From contig CM040428.1 in the NCBI GenBank assembly GCA_022702705.1, forward strand, positions 91,632,287 to 91,696,286: a stretch of 64,000 nt of DNA. Reading direction: 5' to 3'. This stretch comes from Papilionanthe hookeriana x Papilionanthe teres (Eukaryota > Streptophyta > Magnoliopsida > Asparagales > Orchidaceae). Each line of letters starts with the position of its first letter. The stretch's first letter is position 1. A program made the position numbers and the translations under genes. Below, piece after piece: positions 47,175 to 57,469 of this stretch. The notes under the pieces were generated by a model, which had not been told where the DNA came from, did not search any database, and saw nothing but the letters and a program-made list of their open reading frames with translations.

Positions 47175-49511
47175 GGAGAGGGTGGAGGGCCTCCCATGGG
47201 GGTTTAAGGCTTGGGATCAGCTGCTCCATGCAAGAGAAGAACAGCCATGGTGTTCAATTGGGCTGAGACAACTCAGCAAGGCAGAATTAAAAAGTTTGGC
47301 TCCTCCCAAGGTCTCGGCCATGGTGTTTTCCGGCGATCCAGGCGGGCGGCGGCGAGCATGGGTCACCCTTAGGTCCGGGTGGGTCGGAAGCTGGAGGTTT
47401 GTGCAGGCAATTGAGCTTTGCCATGTGTAAAGAGGATGGCTTGAAATGGAAAGGGTAAGGGCTCATTTTGGGCTCAAATTGGTCAACCCATGATTTTGGG
47501 CTTGGTTCACCTCCCCATGACCTGGTTTGGGCGGAAGATAAAGTGGTTTAGGTCAGCTTAATTAGTGGGGAAGGGTCACCATCCAAGTACAATTAAGTTT
47601 ACGCAAGGTTTAGTGGAGTCATGGAAGTGGCTAATCCCCTTAAGGGAATATGGAAAGGGCCTCCTCCTCTTGCCATCTTGGGTATGGTGAGGTGGAAAGT
47701 AGATTCCATGGCTCTCATGGCTCCCACGTGGCTCATGCATGGCTTCATTGCTCATATATGGCTTGGGAAAAGTTTTCTCACTTGCATGAGAAAGGGTGTT
47801 GGAATTTATCATGGATTTAAGGGGAATTGTCATAAGGCTTGATTTGACTTCATTTGGTGATGGATTTTAGAACTTCAGGAAGTGTTCTAAATTAAAGGGA
47901 TGATGAGAGGAATTTCATGTGGGCTTTCTCATGGACTTTGGGCTTTTAGGAAGGCTTAAGGGAATGAGCCTTTAGGTTTAAGAATGAATTCATGGATGGG
48001 AATTTTGTAGAAGTTTGGGCCAAATAATTGTTGGGTTTGGTTTATGGATGTGTCATGAGTGATTTGAAATAAATTTGAGGTGGTTCGGAATTGAATTGGG
48101 TTGAATTTGGGTTCATTTGGTACATGGGCCAATGTAAGTCAAATTGGGCTAATTTGGGCCAATGTTGAGCTAGGGTTGAAATTGATGTAAAATTAATGTT
48201 GGGAAATGTTTATGGGAGTGTTTCAAAGAGGTTTTAACTTTGGTTGGGTTTTGGTTTTGGGACTTGGGCTCATTTGGGTTAGGTTTGGGTTTAGGTCAAA
48301 ATTAGGCTTTTTGGTTTTGTGTTGAATTTGAGTAGGGTTTGGGTCCAAATTTTGGGCAAATCATGTTAGTATTTTGTTTATGGGGATGTTAGGGAAGGTT
48401 TAGAAAAAATTTTGGGGTCAATTGGAGTTGAATTGGTTTGGTTTGGGCAAAGTTTGGGTCATGGGCCCAAATTGGGCTTTAAGGTCAAAAGAGAAATTGG
48501 ATTCAAATGCCAATCAAATTGGACTTGGATTTGGTCTAAATTGATATTTTGAATATGAAATTGAAGTTTAGAATTGAATTGGACCAAAATTGGGGTCAAT
48601 TGGGTAGATTTGGTTTGACATTGGGTTCACTTGGGTTAAGAATGGGCTAAACTGGGGGTTTTGGTAGAAGTGGGGCCAATTGACAAAATTGGCCCATGGT
48701 GTAGTTGGACAAAATGAAATTGAGAATATTTGGGATTTTCTGGAATTTTTTAGGAATTTTTTGAATTTTTGGATTTTTTGGCTAAGAGGGGTGTTTTGGG
48801 TATTTGGAGGGTATTGGGGGGTATTTTTGGAATTTTTGGTATTTTTGGCTATGGATGATCAATTTGAGTGGAGGAAAATGTTTAGGAATGGTTGCAAATT
48901 TTGGGTAATTTAGGTGATTTTGCAAATTTTGGGTAGTTCCGAGGGCATTTGGTAGGTTTGGTGGGGGACGGGGCCCCGGGGCCAAAAATTGAAATTTTGG
49001 AAAAATGAAGATTGATCAAATATGAGTGAAATGGAAAAACTTTGGTTGAACAATGAGAGGACTCATTTGAGGCATTCACTATGTTGTTCCTAACCCTCTT
49101 AGCTAGGGGCTGAGGGGTTAAGGTCCATCCATATGAATTACCTACATGAGTCAGGGAGTCAAGTTGGGGTAAGGTGTGGTTTTAGGATTTGAATTGTGTA
49201 TGTGAGAGTGTAGAGTGTGAGTGTAGTGAGTGTGTAAGTTAACCCTCACCAGACTAGGCCACCCAGGGTAGTCCTAAGGCCAAAGAGTCCTATAGGGAAC
49301 TCATCCTTTAAACCTTCACATTTGTTCAACCCTCTAGGTGATTAGGGGTATACAATCAAGCTTGTGGGGTTTGCGGGGAGTCAAGAGGTATTTAAACTTC
49401 TAAAGGGTGGGTTCCATTTCTAGTCCTCTAAGATAGTCGAAGGAAAAGCCTAAGGCTAGATCCTAAGTACTAAAGAGGGAAGAGAAGACCTCATCGAAAA
49501 TGTGGTCGACA

Positions 49512-50734
49512 AATGGACCCCAATAGGTGTGGTGTGCTAACCAAGCATATCACGCGTAATGGCGTTGACCGAAGAGATCAACAAAACCGACACGGATGTC
49601 CAAGTGACAAACTTAGGACGAAGTATAAGAAATTTCCATCGGGGAGTATCGGGTAAATCTCCGAGAGCGAAGATTCCGGAACTCTCGTCGGGAAAAAGGA
49701 GGTGAATTTCGGATCACGAGATTTCAAGAGATTGGATCTTAGATTCGTTTCATTTTTGTTTCAAGTTTTAATTTTGAGTTTGAATTTCGATTCGAGTTCC
49801 GATTTTGATTTTATGCGGAGAAAAGAGTAGGGCTAAGGTCCACCCGAATGCATTTGTGTCTTGAGAAGGAAGTAGGATCGAACACTATTCCAAATGCTTG
49901 AGGAAGAATAGACAAAGCCTATCCAAAATGCGAGTGTTTTAATTTCAATTTCTTGCTTGAGAGAATCAAATTTTGAGATTGCTAAGAAAGGAGTAGGACT
50001 CGTGCCTATCCCGAGTGCTTGAGAATTGCTTGAGAAGGGAGTAGGGCGAGCTCTATCCCGAATGTCGAGATTGTCGAGATGGGAGTAGGGCGGAAGCCTA
50101 TCCCGAATGCTTAGATGGGAGTACGGCGGAAGCCTATCCCGATTGCTGAGATGGGAGTAGGGCGGAAGCCTATCCCGAATGCTGAGATTCAGTTTATGCA
50201 GTGGTTGTGAAAGATTTTGTTGATATTTGGGAATGCAGAGTTTTATGAATGCAGAGACTGAACATATTGCTGGGATTTACGAATTTAGAGATTGTGAAAA
50301 GATATTGTAAAGTGCAGAGAATGTTTGTAGGAGTTCATGTGGATTTGAAGTTCTTTTTAATGTTTGGATTTTTTATGAAAGAGAGTTTCTTATTTATTCT
50401 CCGTTTCTTTTCGTTCTTTTGTTCGAAGTTCATTTAACTTTAATGTTGTTTCCCAGTCAGTTTGCACAAAAAGAGGTGAAGGCAAAATGTGACATGGCCA
50501 CTTTCATTCCAATTTTGTTGAAGATACATCATACAACTCGATCTGAAATATTTCTCATACAATCCATGACTCAAAACGGACTATGTATGATTCTTGTTGA
50601 TCCATCCAAAAAAAGTGTCTGTCAAATCCATGTCTGAATAATGAGATACGCAGTCAATAACATCACCTTCCAAGTCACCCTTGGCAGGAATGCCGCATGG
50701 ATGTGCATTGGAGGTGTGCTATTTCCCATGTAAC
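49512..50734 (-). other. 3' region of element D between AlkB ORF and 3' LTR
   Basis: Same layout as in C but shorter: leader-complementary block 49514-49530, minisatellite 49985-50190 and the conserved block at about 50440-50640 with the antisense open frame (72 codons, FPSQFAQKEVKAKCDMATF). There is no element-sense gene. Confidence 0.6.
49985..50190. repeat. Minisatellite in element D, about 5 copies
   Basis: Same unit as in element C with about 5 cores, plus the same degenerate units on its left (49820-49980). The copy-number difference explains most of the length difference between internal regions C and D. Confidence 0.83.
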
Positions 50735-52212
50735 TCACAGCTCGTAGGACCGGCGGTTCTCCAATTCTAGATCTGGCTGGAAGTGGTATGGTGCCTTTCT
50801 GTCGTCCATCCTTCTAAAAGTGACGGAGATCCGCTCCACTGGTACTCCCGGTATGCAATGCTTTGCGACCTCTGCTCCATTTCCTTGTAACATCATGACG
50901 GAACCTACCGGAAGTGGTATCTCCACCGGCCCTCGAAACTTACCCGGGCCTGCTATCCGGAGGTTAGAGCCGAACATGATATTGCATTGGTTGACGAACG
51001 AAACTGTGCAGAAAGGTCTGACGAAGTCGTGGTGGTCTATGTGTGGAGGTATGCAGTCGCCCTTCTGATAAATGTTGATGATGCAACTGTTAGGTATGCA
51101 GTCTGCTGGCAGTACCCTCCACGTTATCATTCTTTTCACTATTCTTTTAATTATCCTCGGCATTGGATCCACCTCACAATGACGGAGTATCCCTGGTGGA
51201 TTTCCTTTTCTATCCTCTGTGAAGTTATAGCAACATCCGCATTGTATTGTGACTCTTCCTTTCCCTGGCATCCATTTCCGGGGTTCCGAATAAGTCTTTT
51301 CTCTCAGACGGCCTGCTCGACCCATCTTCTAAAGTTCTAAAATGCAATCCACAATCTGTTGTTGCTCGTACTCTGAGAATACACCTGTGTGTAACTCGAG
51401 ACGTTCCAAAATGTTGATCCTTCTGCCTCTAATCCTTTCAAAATATTCGAAAGTCTTCTTCTCCACATTTTGTATTCTTTCTAGTTCATATTCTGGGATG
51501 ATCTTCAAGTGACGAGGCCTAGTAACATATTGCGGGATGTATGGCTCAATCCCGTCACGTTCTCCTCGCATACATTGGCTCCTCGGGGATTGTCTGCGTC
51601 GGGACATCCTCCGGGTTGCTCTCGCAACAAGGTTTCTTACCACCGATGGCTCTCGTCCGGCGTCGCGGTAATCTCTCCGCCTACGGTATCCTTGGAGTTT
51701 CGTTTATCCTTTCTGTTGTTCTTGGAACTTGTTCTCTCTTTTCAGGTTCCTGATGAACCGGCATCTTTAAGATTTGTGTGTTGGCGAAGGTGGTTGTTTC
51801 CTCATGTTGATCTACTGCTAGTTTAGTCAACATCTTGAGGATACGGCGATACTTATTCCTTCTTTGAGTAGCAGTGAGCGTAGCTCTCCTCACTTCTTGA
51901 ATTTCTGCGGGCGCGGCGCTGACGAGCCTGCCCTCTGCCGTGATAACTACTGACTTGATTTTCTTACTTTCCTCAGTGTTTGTCTTTCTTTTCTTGTTGC
52001 TGGATTGGCGGCTTGGGCCACCCATCTTTATTACTGTCTGGCTATGAAGCTCCTCTCGGTCCACTGGGACCCAGTCATTTTCTTCATACTCGTAGGTCGG
52101 TCGGTGTGAAGTCGAATCAATTTCTATCATCGCTCCATCCTTCACCCCTCTTTTCATCGAGTGCGAGACTCACGCCATTTTTAAAGTTTAGGACCAACCG
52201 CCTGTTCGACAT
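50735..52212 (-). CDS. AlkB-like 2-oxoglutarate/Fe(II) dioxygenase ORF of element D (ALKBH10/9-like)
   Basis: It starts at ATG 52212 (MSNRRLVLNFKNG) and ends at TGA 50735-50737 (RRSYEL), about 490 codons with frame breaks near 52150 and 51330. Three parts are seen: an N-terminal ~30 residues like ORF1; a basic middle with a possible nuclear signal (NKKRKTNTEESKK, 51984-51995 for KKRK) and an Arg-rich stretch; then the AlkB fold. The 196-codon open frame 50735-51325 has GKGRVTIQCGCCYNF, the iron ligands in PPHIDHHDF (His95, Asp97) and VAKHC (His156), and the 2-oxoglutarate arginine region RISVTFRR (Arg165, Arg171). Upstream, 51329-51643 supplies LELHTGVFSEYEQQQIVD. As I recall the family, this order and wording match plant ALKBH10/ALKBH9, which remove m6A from RNA. 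It lies between the pol stop and the 3' LTR. Activity on RNA is inference. Confidence 0.88.
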
Positions 52213-52539
52213 TTCCCTGCAAAGGAGACAAGGAAAGGATCGGGGGATCGTACTAAGAACAAGAACATTAAGAAAGTATTTATCATCGAAGGTTCTTATT
52301 CACTTATTCTAATTTTAATTTTTAAGGAAAGTAGGAAAAGATGAAGAAAGATCAGGGACAAGATTTAATTTGAAAGGAAGGGTAAAACTTTATTATTATG
52401 ATTTTCACATATTTTATTTTTAACACATATATTTTTTATCCATTTTTTATGTTTTTGGGTTCGGACCCTGTCACAAAGTGATTAATTCACCCGTGTTTCT
52501 AGGGATAAGTCTCTATTTTAGAGGCCACCCTTCGAAACA
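52213..52539 (-). other. Spacer between pol stop and AlkB ORF in element D, with splice-acceptor-like end
   Basis: Almost identical to the spacer in C, with the same pyrimidine tract and TTTGCAG (AG at 52218-52217) just before the ATG at 52212. Conservation of this noncoding stretch supports a function in producing an RNA with the AlkB ORF first. Confidence 0.5.
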
Positions 52540-53730
52540 TTAGGTTGCGTAATACTTCTTCAAATATCGTCCATTGATTGGAAGACTTTGTCGTTCTCCT
52601 TGGCAATTCACAAGTTGGTAGGAGCCTCCTGAGTAGACTGCCTTGACCACAAACGGTCCTTCCCAAGTTGGCTCAAATTTGCCTCCTATCTTGCGATGTA
52701 CAAGAATAGGTCTTCTGAGAACAAGAACTAAGTCACCAACTTTGAAAGTTCTTGGGCGGACCAGTTTATCATGGGCCTGGATCATTTTAGCTTGGTACAG
52801 TTCCAAATTTTGTTGTGCTCCAAGTCTTTTTTCTTCCAAGTTTTCCAGTTCTTCCAGTCGTAATCTGGCATTTTCTTCTGTAGTAATTTTTTCGCAACTG
52901 CAATCCTGAGTAGGAGTCCTGAAAGGTAAAACTGTCTCGGACCTGTACACTAAAGTGTAAGGCGTAGATTGAGTAGGAGTCCTAAAAGTCGTCCTGTAGG
53001 CCCATAAGGCTTCTTACAACTTCTCGTGCCAATTTCTCTTGTTGTCATCCAAAGTTTTCTTTAAAATCTGAATGAGAGTTTTGTTAAAAGCCTTGGCCAA
53101 GCCGTTTGCTCTTGGTTAGTAGATTGTTGAATATCGCCAATCGATTCCATGTCTTCTGACAAAATTATTGATTTTTGTGCTTTTGAATGCAGACCCATTA
53201 TCTGAAATGATTCTGCGCGGTACTCCGAAACGGTATACAACTTGATTTTTGAAAAATTGTAGCACGTGGTGTGCCTTTACTTCTCTGAGTGGAACTGCTT
53301 CTGCCCATTTAGAAAAGTAGTTTGTAGCTGCAAGGATGAAGCGATGTCCTCTTGAAGAAGGCGGTTCTATCGGACCCACTATATCTGTGCCCAACACTCA
53401 AATGGCCACGATGCAATTGTCGGATGTAGCACGTTTGGAGGTTGGTGTAGAACCACTCCGTGCACTTGGCACTGGTGACACCTTTTGGCAATCTTCATGC
53501 AATCGGTGATCATCGAGGGCCAGCAATACCCTAATCTTTTAATTTTTATTTTCATTTTCGGGCCCGACTGATGAGCGCCACAAAGTCCTGAATGCACCTC
53601 TTTGACAATTTCACGTGCCTCGAACCCGCTCAGGGAACTTAACCACATCTGATCAAAAGACCTTCTGTATAATGTACTATTTATTAATGCGTAAGACAGA
53701 GCTCTTTTCTTGTTTGATGTGCTAATGACT
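52540..53730 (-). pseudogene. Integrase of element D, catalytic Glu lost
   Basis: The zinc domain is complete at 53379-53648: H19, H26, C57 and C60 (VKEVHSGLCGAHQ...KRCHQCQVHG). The core has GTDIVGP and ISDNGSAF with both Asp. The GLAEAF motif reads GLAKAF (GAG to AAG, plus strand CTTGGCC near 53090), and a TAA sits just upstream (YSTIY then stop). The C-terminal piece 52540-52950 is open for 136 codons and holds the GGKFEPTWEGPFVVK module of gypsy integrases and the natural end YLKKYYAT. It is defective as written. Confidence 0.86.
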
Positions 53731-54061
53731 TATCGTCTGGTAATTTCCCTATTTGCAGGTAGTCTATTAGCGGCTGACGCCAATCTTCTGTGTTTTCCGT
53801 CACTGTTGCTAGTTGATTCCTCTCGCTTTTCGATTTCTATATCATATCCATGTCGAGCTGTGATAGGACTGTCGTCCTTGAAGCCGACACTTTAGCCGAC
53901 TAATCTTGTAAACAGGCAAATTCTTTTGCAAGGCGAGCTAGCGCATCTGCGAGAGCAATTTCTCTTCTGGGGATCTTGTAGATTGTTACATTCGGAATTT
54001 GTTCCAACAGTTTCATGTCATACTGAAAGTATTACTCGAGTCTTGGCTTTAAGATTCTGTA

Positions 54062-55114
54062 TTATCCTGCGACCTGTTGAATGATCAACTGAGAATCTCC
54101 GTAGATGTTGATATCTGTTATTCCCATTTGAATGGTCAGTTCTAGTCCTGTTATAAGGGCTTCGTATTCTACCTCGTTGTTTGTGCACGGCTCAGTTAAG
54201 TGGTAGGAGTATCTTAACATCCACCGCTCCGGTGTTATAAAGATTAGTCCAATTTCTGCCATACCGGGCACTTTTGTTTGCAATTCTTTGTCTTTCTCTG
54301 CTGAGAATGCTCCGTCGAAGTATAGTTCCCAGCGTCGATCATCAGTGTCTTCTAGGCTCATTATCTGCTCGTCTGGTAAATCATCGTCGAGAGGCGAATC
54401 TGCCGGTAAAGGGTGCGCTGCAAGGAAGTCAGCTAGCAGTTGTCCCTTTACGGCACGAAGAGGAACGAAAGTTATGTCGAATTGCAATAGTATCATCGAC
54501 CACCTGGCAAGTCTGCCAGAAAGTGTTGGACAGGTCATCAAATATTGCAATAGATTAACTTTCGAGATGAGGTTGACCTTATGAGAGAGCATGTAATGCC
54601 TGAGTTTTTGTGCGACAAAGATCAGGGCTAAACAATGCTTCTCAATTGGAGGATACTTTACTTCCATCGGAATCAATCGACGGCTTAAGTTGTAGAGAGC
54701 ATTTTCTTTTCCTTCATCATTGACCAGGGCTAGCAGGGCTCCAAGGGAGTCGTCTAGAGTCATGGTATAAAGTATCAACGGTCTACCTGAGATTGGGGCT
54801 GCTAAGACAGGAGGTGTCATTAAGTATTGCTTAATGTCCTCGAAGGCCCGTTGGCATTTTTCTTCCCAAACGAATCTGACGTCCTTTTTAATTAATGCCG
54901 AGAAGGGCTGACACCTACCTGACAAGTTAGAGATAAAGCGTCGAAGATATGCCAGCTTCCCTTGAAAGGATCGTAGCTGTTTTAAGGTTTTAGGAGGCGC
55001 CTTCTCTAAGATAGCTTTAATCTTTTCCGGATCAATTTCTATCCCACAATGTCGGACAACAAATCCTAAGAATTTCCCAGAGGTAACACCGAAGGCGCAT
55101 TTTAAGGGGTTCAT
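54062..55114 (-). CDS. RT thumb, RNase H and archaeal-type RNase H of element D (350 codons open)
   Basis: Residues 1-100 are the RT thumb/connection (KTLKQLRSFQGKLAYLRRF). Residues ~110-200 are the RT-linked RNase H, degenerate at its first catalytic position (LYTMTLDDSLGALLA). From residue 263 begins the archaeal-type RNase H: FDGA (Asp 267), NEVEYEALITGLE (Glu 315 region) and IYGDSQL (Asp 340). The duplicated RNase H is the known signature of Tat/Ogre elements. The open frame ends at a TAA where element A has CAA. Confidence 0.88.
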   Translation of the reverse strand: MNPLKCAFGVTSGKFLGFVVRHCGIEIDPEKIKAILEKAPPKTLKQLRSFQGKLAYLRRFISNLSGRCQPFSALIKKDVRFVWEEKCQRAFEDIKQYLMTPPVLAAPISGRPLILYTMTLDDSLGALLALVNDEGKENALYNLSRRLIPMEVKYPPIEKHCLALIFVAQKLRHYMLSHKVNLISKVNLLQYLMTCPTLSGRLARWSMILLQFDITFVPLRAVKGQLLADFLAAHPLPADSPLDDDLPDEQIMSLEDTDDRRWELYFDGAFSAEKDKELQTKVPGMAEIGLIFITPERWMLRYSYHLTEPCTNNEVEYEALITGLELTIQMGITDINIYGDSQLIIQQVAG

Positions 55115-55974
55115 CTTAAGGTTGAATTGTCTCAGTCACTCAAAAATAATTCTCAAATCATACAGGTGATCTTCCTTCACTTTACTTTTGATGACCACAT
55201 CATCCACATAGCACTCAACTTGGTTGTGAATGAGCTCATCAAAAATCTTTATCATTGCTCTTTGGTATGTTGCTCCTGCGTTCTTTAGTCCGAATGGCAT
55301 TACTGTGTAGCAATACACTCCGATTGGTGTTCTGAATGCCGTGAGTTTTTCGTCTTCTGGTGCCATCTTTATCTGGTTGTATTCTGAAGATCGATCCATG
55401 AATGAAAATATTTCATGTGTTGAAGCAATGTCGATCATCATTATGGGTTTGGCAGTGGAAATTCATCCTTCGGACATGCTTTGTTCAAGTCTCTGAAATC
55501 CACGTAGATTCTGATCTGACTCTTCTTCTTCCTGACCGGTACCACATTGGCTAGCCAAGTAGGATATTGTTCTTCACGGACAAATTTAGCGTCAATTAGC
55601 TTCTTAACTTCAGCTATTACTTGTTGTTCAATTTCCAAACGCATTCGCTGGAAGCTTGTCGGCTGGAACGGAAGTAGGATCCACTCCTGAGTACGTGACT
55701 GCGACTTCGGAGCTAATCCCGGCATTTCTTCGTAACTCCAAGCAAAATAGTCCTTGACTTCCATTAATAGCTTGATCATTTCCTCGGAATCTTCTTTATT
55801 GAGTAAGGAGCTAACAAAGGTTGGTCTAGGCTTTTCATTAGTACCTAAGTTAACTTCCATTAACTCATCTATTGTAGATTTGATTTCTTCTTCAAATTCT
55901 GGTGGAGCGTCTCCAATTTGTAGATCTTCTGTAGTTTCCAAACAGTCCTCATTAGGTTTGCAAGTGACAACCAA
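54900..55974 (-). pseudogene. Reverse transcriptase and linker of element D
   Basis: The open frame 55441-55974 covers the linker end and RT fingers (FVREEQYPTWLANVVPV; VDFRDLNKACPKDEFPLP). The frame 55136-55441 covers the palm with YCYTVMPFGLKNAGATY and CYVDDVVIKSKVKED. A few bases are missing between them near 55440. The catalytic aspartates are retained. Confidence 0.84.
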
Positions 55975-56659
55975 ACAAAATTCTGTATCGTCAACTGAAC
56001 CTACTGTGCCGAATCCGAGACCATGTTTTGAATTGGGAGGCCGACCGGCATTATTCCATAATTTTTCGAAGTGTTGTGATCGACCTTTTGTCCATTGTTG
56101 AGGTAAGACGCCACGCTGAATTAAATTTTGAACACAGGGAGAGTACTACTCAAAAGGTAATTCCATTAATTCGGAAGAAGTGACATCTTCAAATTGTACA
56201 TTGCTTTTAGTATTGGAAGAAGAAGTGCCACGGTAAAATCTAATTGTCTTTGCACCGCTTATATGTACTTCTTTGACCACCATACCCTCGATCTTATTAG
56301 ACTGGATCGGGGTCAGGGTCATAGTGTGTACATAGTGATTAATCTTCTCGTACATCAATTTGTATTTTTCGTTCTTTTCATCTTCGAGAGAAATCTTGAA
56401 TTGTGGTTTCTTCCAGTTTATTGTAGTTGCTTCTTTCTTGACTTCCTCTTCTTCCTCATAGCTGTTCTCCCAAACAACGTTGATCACCGGCTTTTCACGT
56501 CCAAGTCGTCCCGAGTGTCTCTTCCACGACCTCATCCCCGGCCTCGACCTCGGATGTGAGTTCTGGAGAAACCCTCACCATCTCGCCGTAAGGGAGTGGT
56601 GAGTGATTGTTGGACTAGAACTTCAGGTTCTTCATCGTCTCGAACTTCTTTTGCTTCAT

Positions 56660-57127
56660 TTAGCATGGTGTTTCTAGAGAAGATTGTTCTCTTCGGAGGT
56701 GCGTAATAAAGTTTGCATCTTCATGGATTCCAATCTCATGTACGGAGAAAGGTTGCAAATCACCTTTAATGCACTGTTCTCCTCCTTCGTAGTATTTTAT
56801 GCACTGATGCAGAGACGACGGTACCATTCGATTTTCATGTATCCACGGCCGGCCCAGTAGAGCGTTGAACGATGTCTCAGAGTCAATTATGTGAAATTTT
56901 GAGGTTGCCTTTGCTAAGTCACCGGTCTTCATCAACAGTGCTATTGATCCAAGGGCTCTTTCTCCTTTTTGGTTGAATCCTCTTATTAACATCTTATCTG
57001 CTTCAAGCTCGCGAGCATCAATTTCCAAGTATGCTAGCGTCCGAAGATTCATTATGTTAGTCGATGCTCCTGGATCCACCAATACTCTGGAGAGCGTAAA
57101 TTTTTCTATTGTAACTGAAATGTACAA
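56660..57127 (-). CDS. Protease of element D
   Basis: A 155-codon open frame with TLSRVLVDPGASTNIM (active Asp residue 18), YLEIDARELEADKMLIRGF and NALLGRPWIHEN. It continues into the conserved segment LKYYEGGEQ-type (here IKYYEGGEQCIKGDLQPF), which is shared by all four elements. Confidence 0.83.
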   Translation of the reverse strand: MYISVTIEKFTLSRVLVDPGASTNIMNLRTLAYLEIDARELEADKMLIRGFNQKGERALGSIALLMKTGDLAKATSKFHIIDSETSFNALLGRPWIHENRMVPSSLHQCIKYYEGGEQCIKGDLQPFSVHEIGIHEDANFITHLRREQSSLETPC

Positions 57128-57469
57128 TGGTCGGTTGTGATCAGCTGTCCCAAGTAGTACATAACTGTCCGTGAAGGTAACACCTCATTGTGCCTTTAAC
57201 GAGCAAACCTCGTATAAGGAATCTCCGGTCATCTGAGCTAAACAAATCTCTGGATCAAGTAAGGCCTTGATCAGAGCTTCCCTCATCTCTTTTGATAAGA
57301 TGAGAGCATCGTAGATGCTCAGTTTGGCTGGTAGTTTCCTAAGATGGGCTAGCACGTTATAGTCCACTTTGTTACCATGCGTCTCAGTTTCTTCCCGAAC
57401 GGGCAATTCTTTTGTTGGGGTTGATTCTTCCTGAATAACCACCTGCTTTCCTTTGTCTTTTGGACCCAT

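Larger units (their letters stand above)
22486..49511 (-). mobile_element. Element C: complete 27 kb Ogre/Tat-like retrotransposon with AlkB ORF
   Basis: Both ends are in the window: 3' LTR 22486-29859, internal 29860-42179 and 5' LTR 42180-49511, about 27,026 bp in all. The PBS lies next to the 5' LTR. Element-sense order is ORF1, gag-pol, AlkB-like ORF, minisatellite-bearing 3' region. Both LTRs are shared with neighbours (B on the left, D on the right), so this is one period of a tandem array rather than a simple insertion. No target-site duplication can be assigned. The size is at the upper end for LTR retrotransposons, as known for Ogre. Confidence 0.9.
42180..49511 (-). repeat. LTR-C (5' LTR of C and 3' LTR of D), 7,332 bp
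   Basis: It starts TGTCGGCATATTTTAGG after the PBS of element C and ends GTGGTCGACA. Layout: TTTAA-type array 44296-44510, GC island 46370-46530, TATTTAAA at 47167-47174 (minus), GGG-rich zone about 47900-48990. It sits between the PBS of C and the 3' internal end of D, so it is shared by two elements. Confidence 0.9.

Noticed and set aside
50735..52212. Integrated plant RNA virus (AlkB of flexivirus type) or env-like gene
   Set aside because: There are no viral replicase, movement or coat motifs and no membrane segments; the blocks around the AlkB core match plant ALKBH10/9 instead, and the ORF occupies a fixed slot in two elements.
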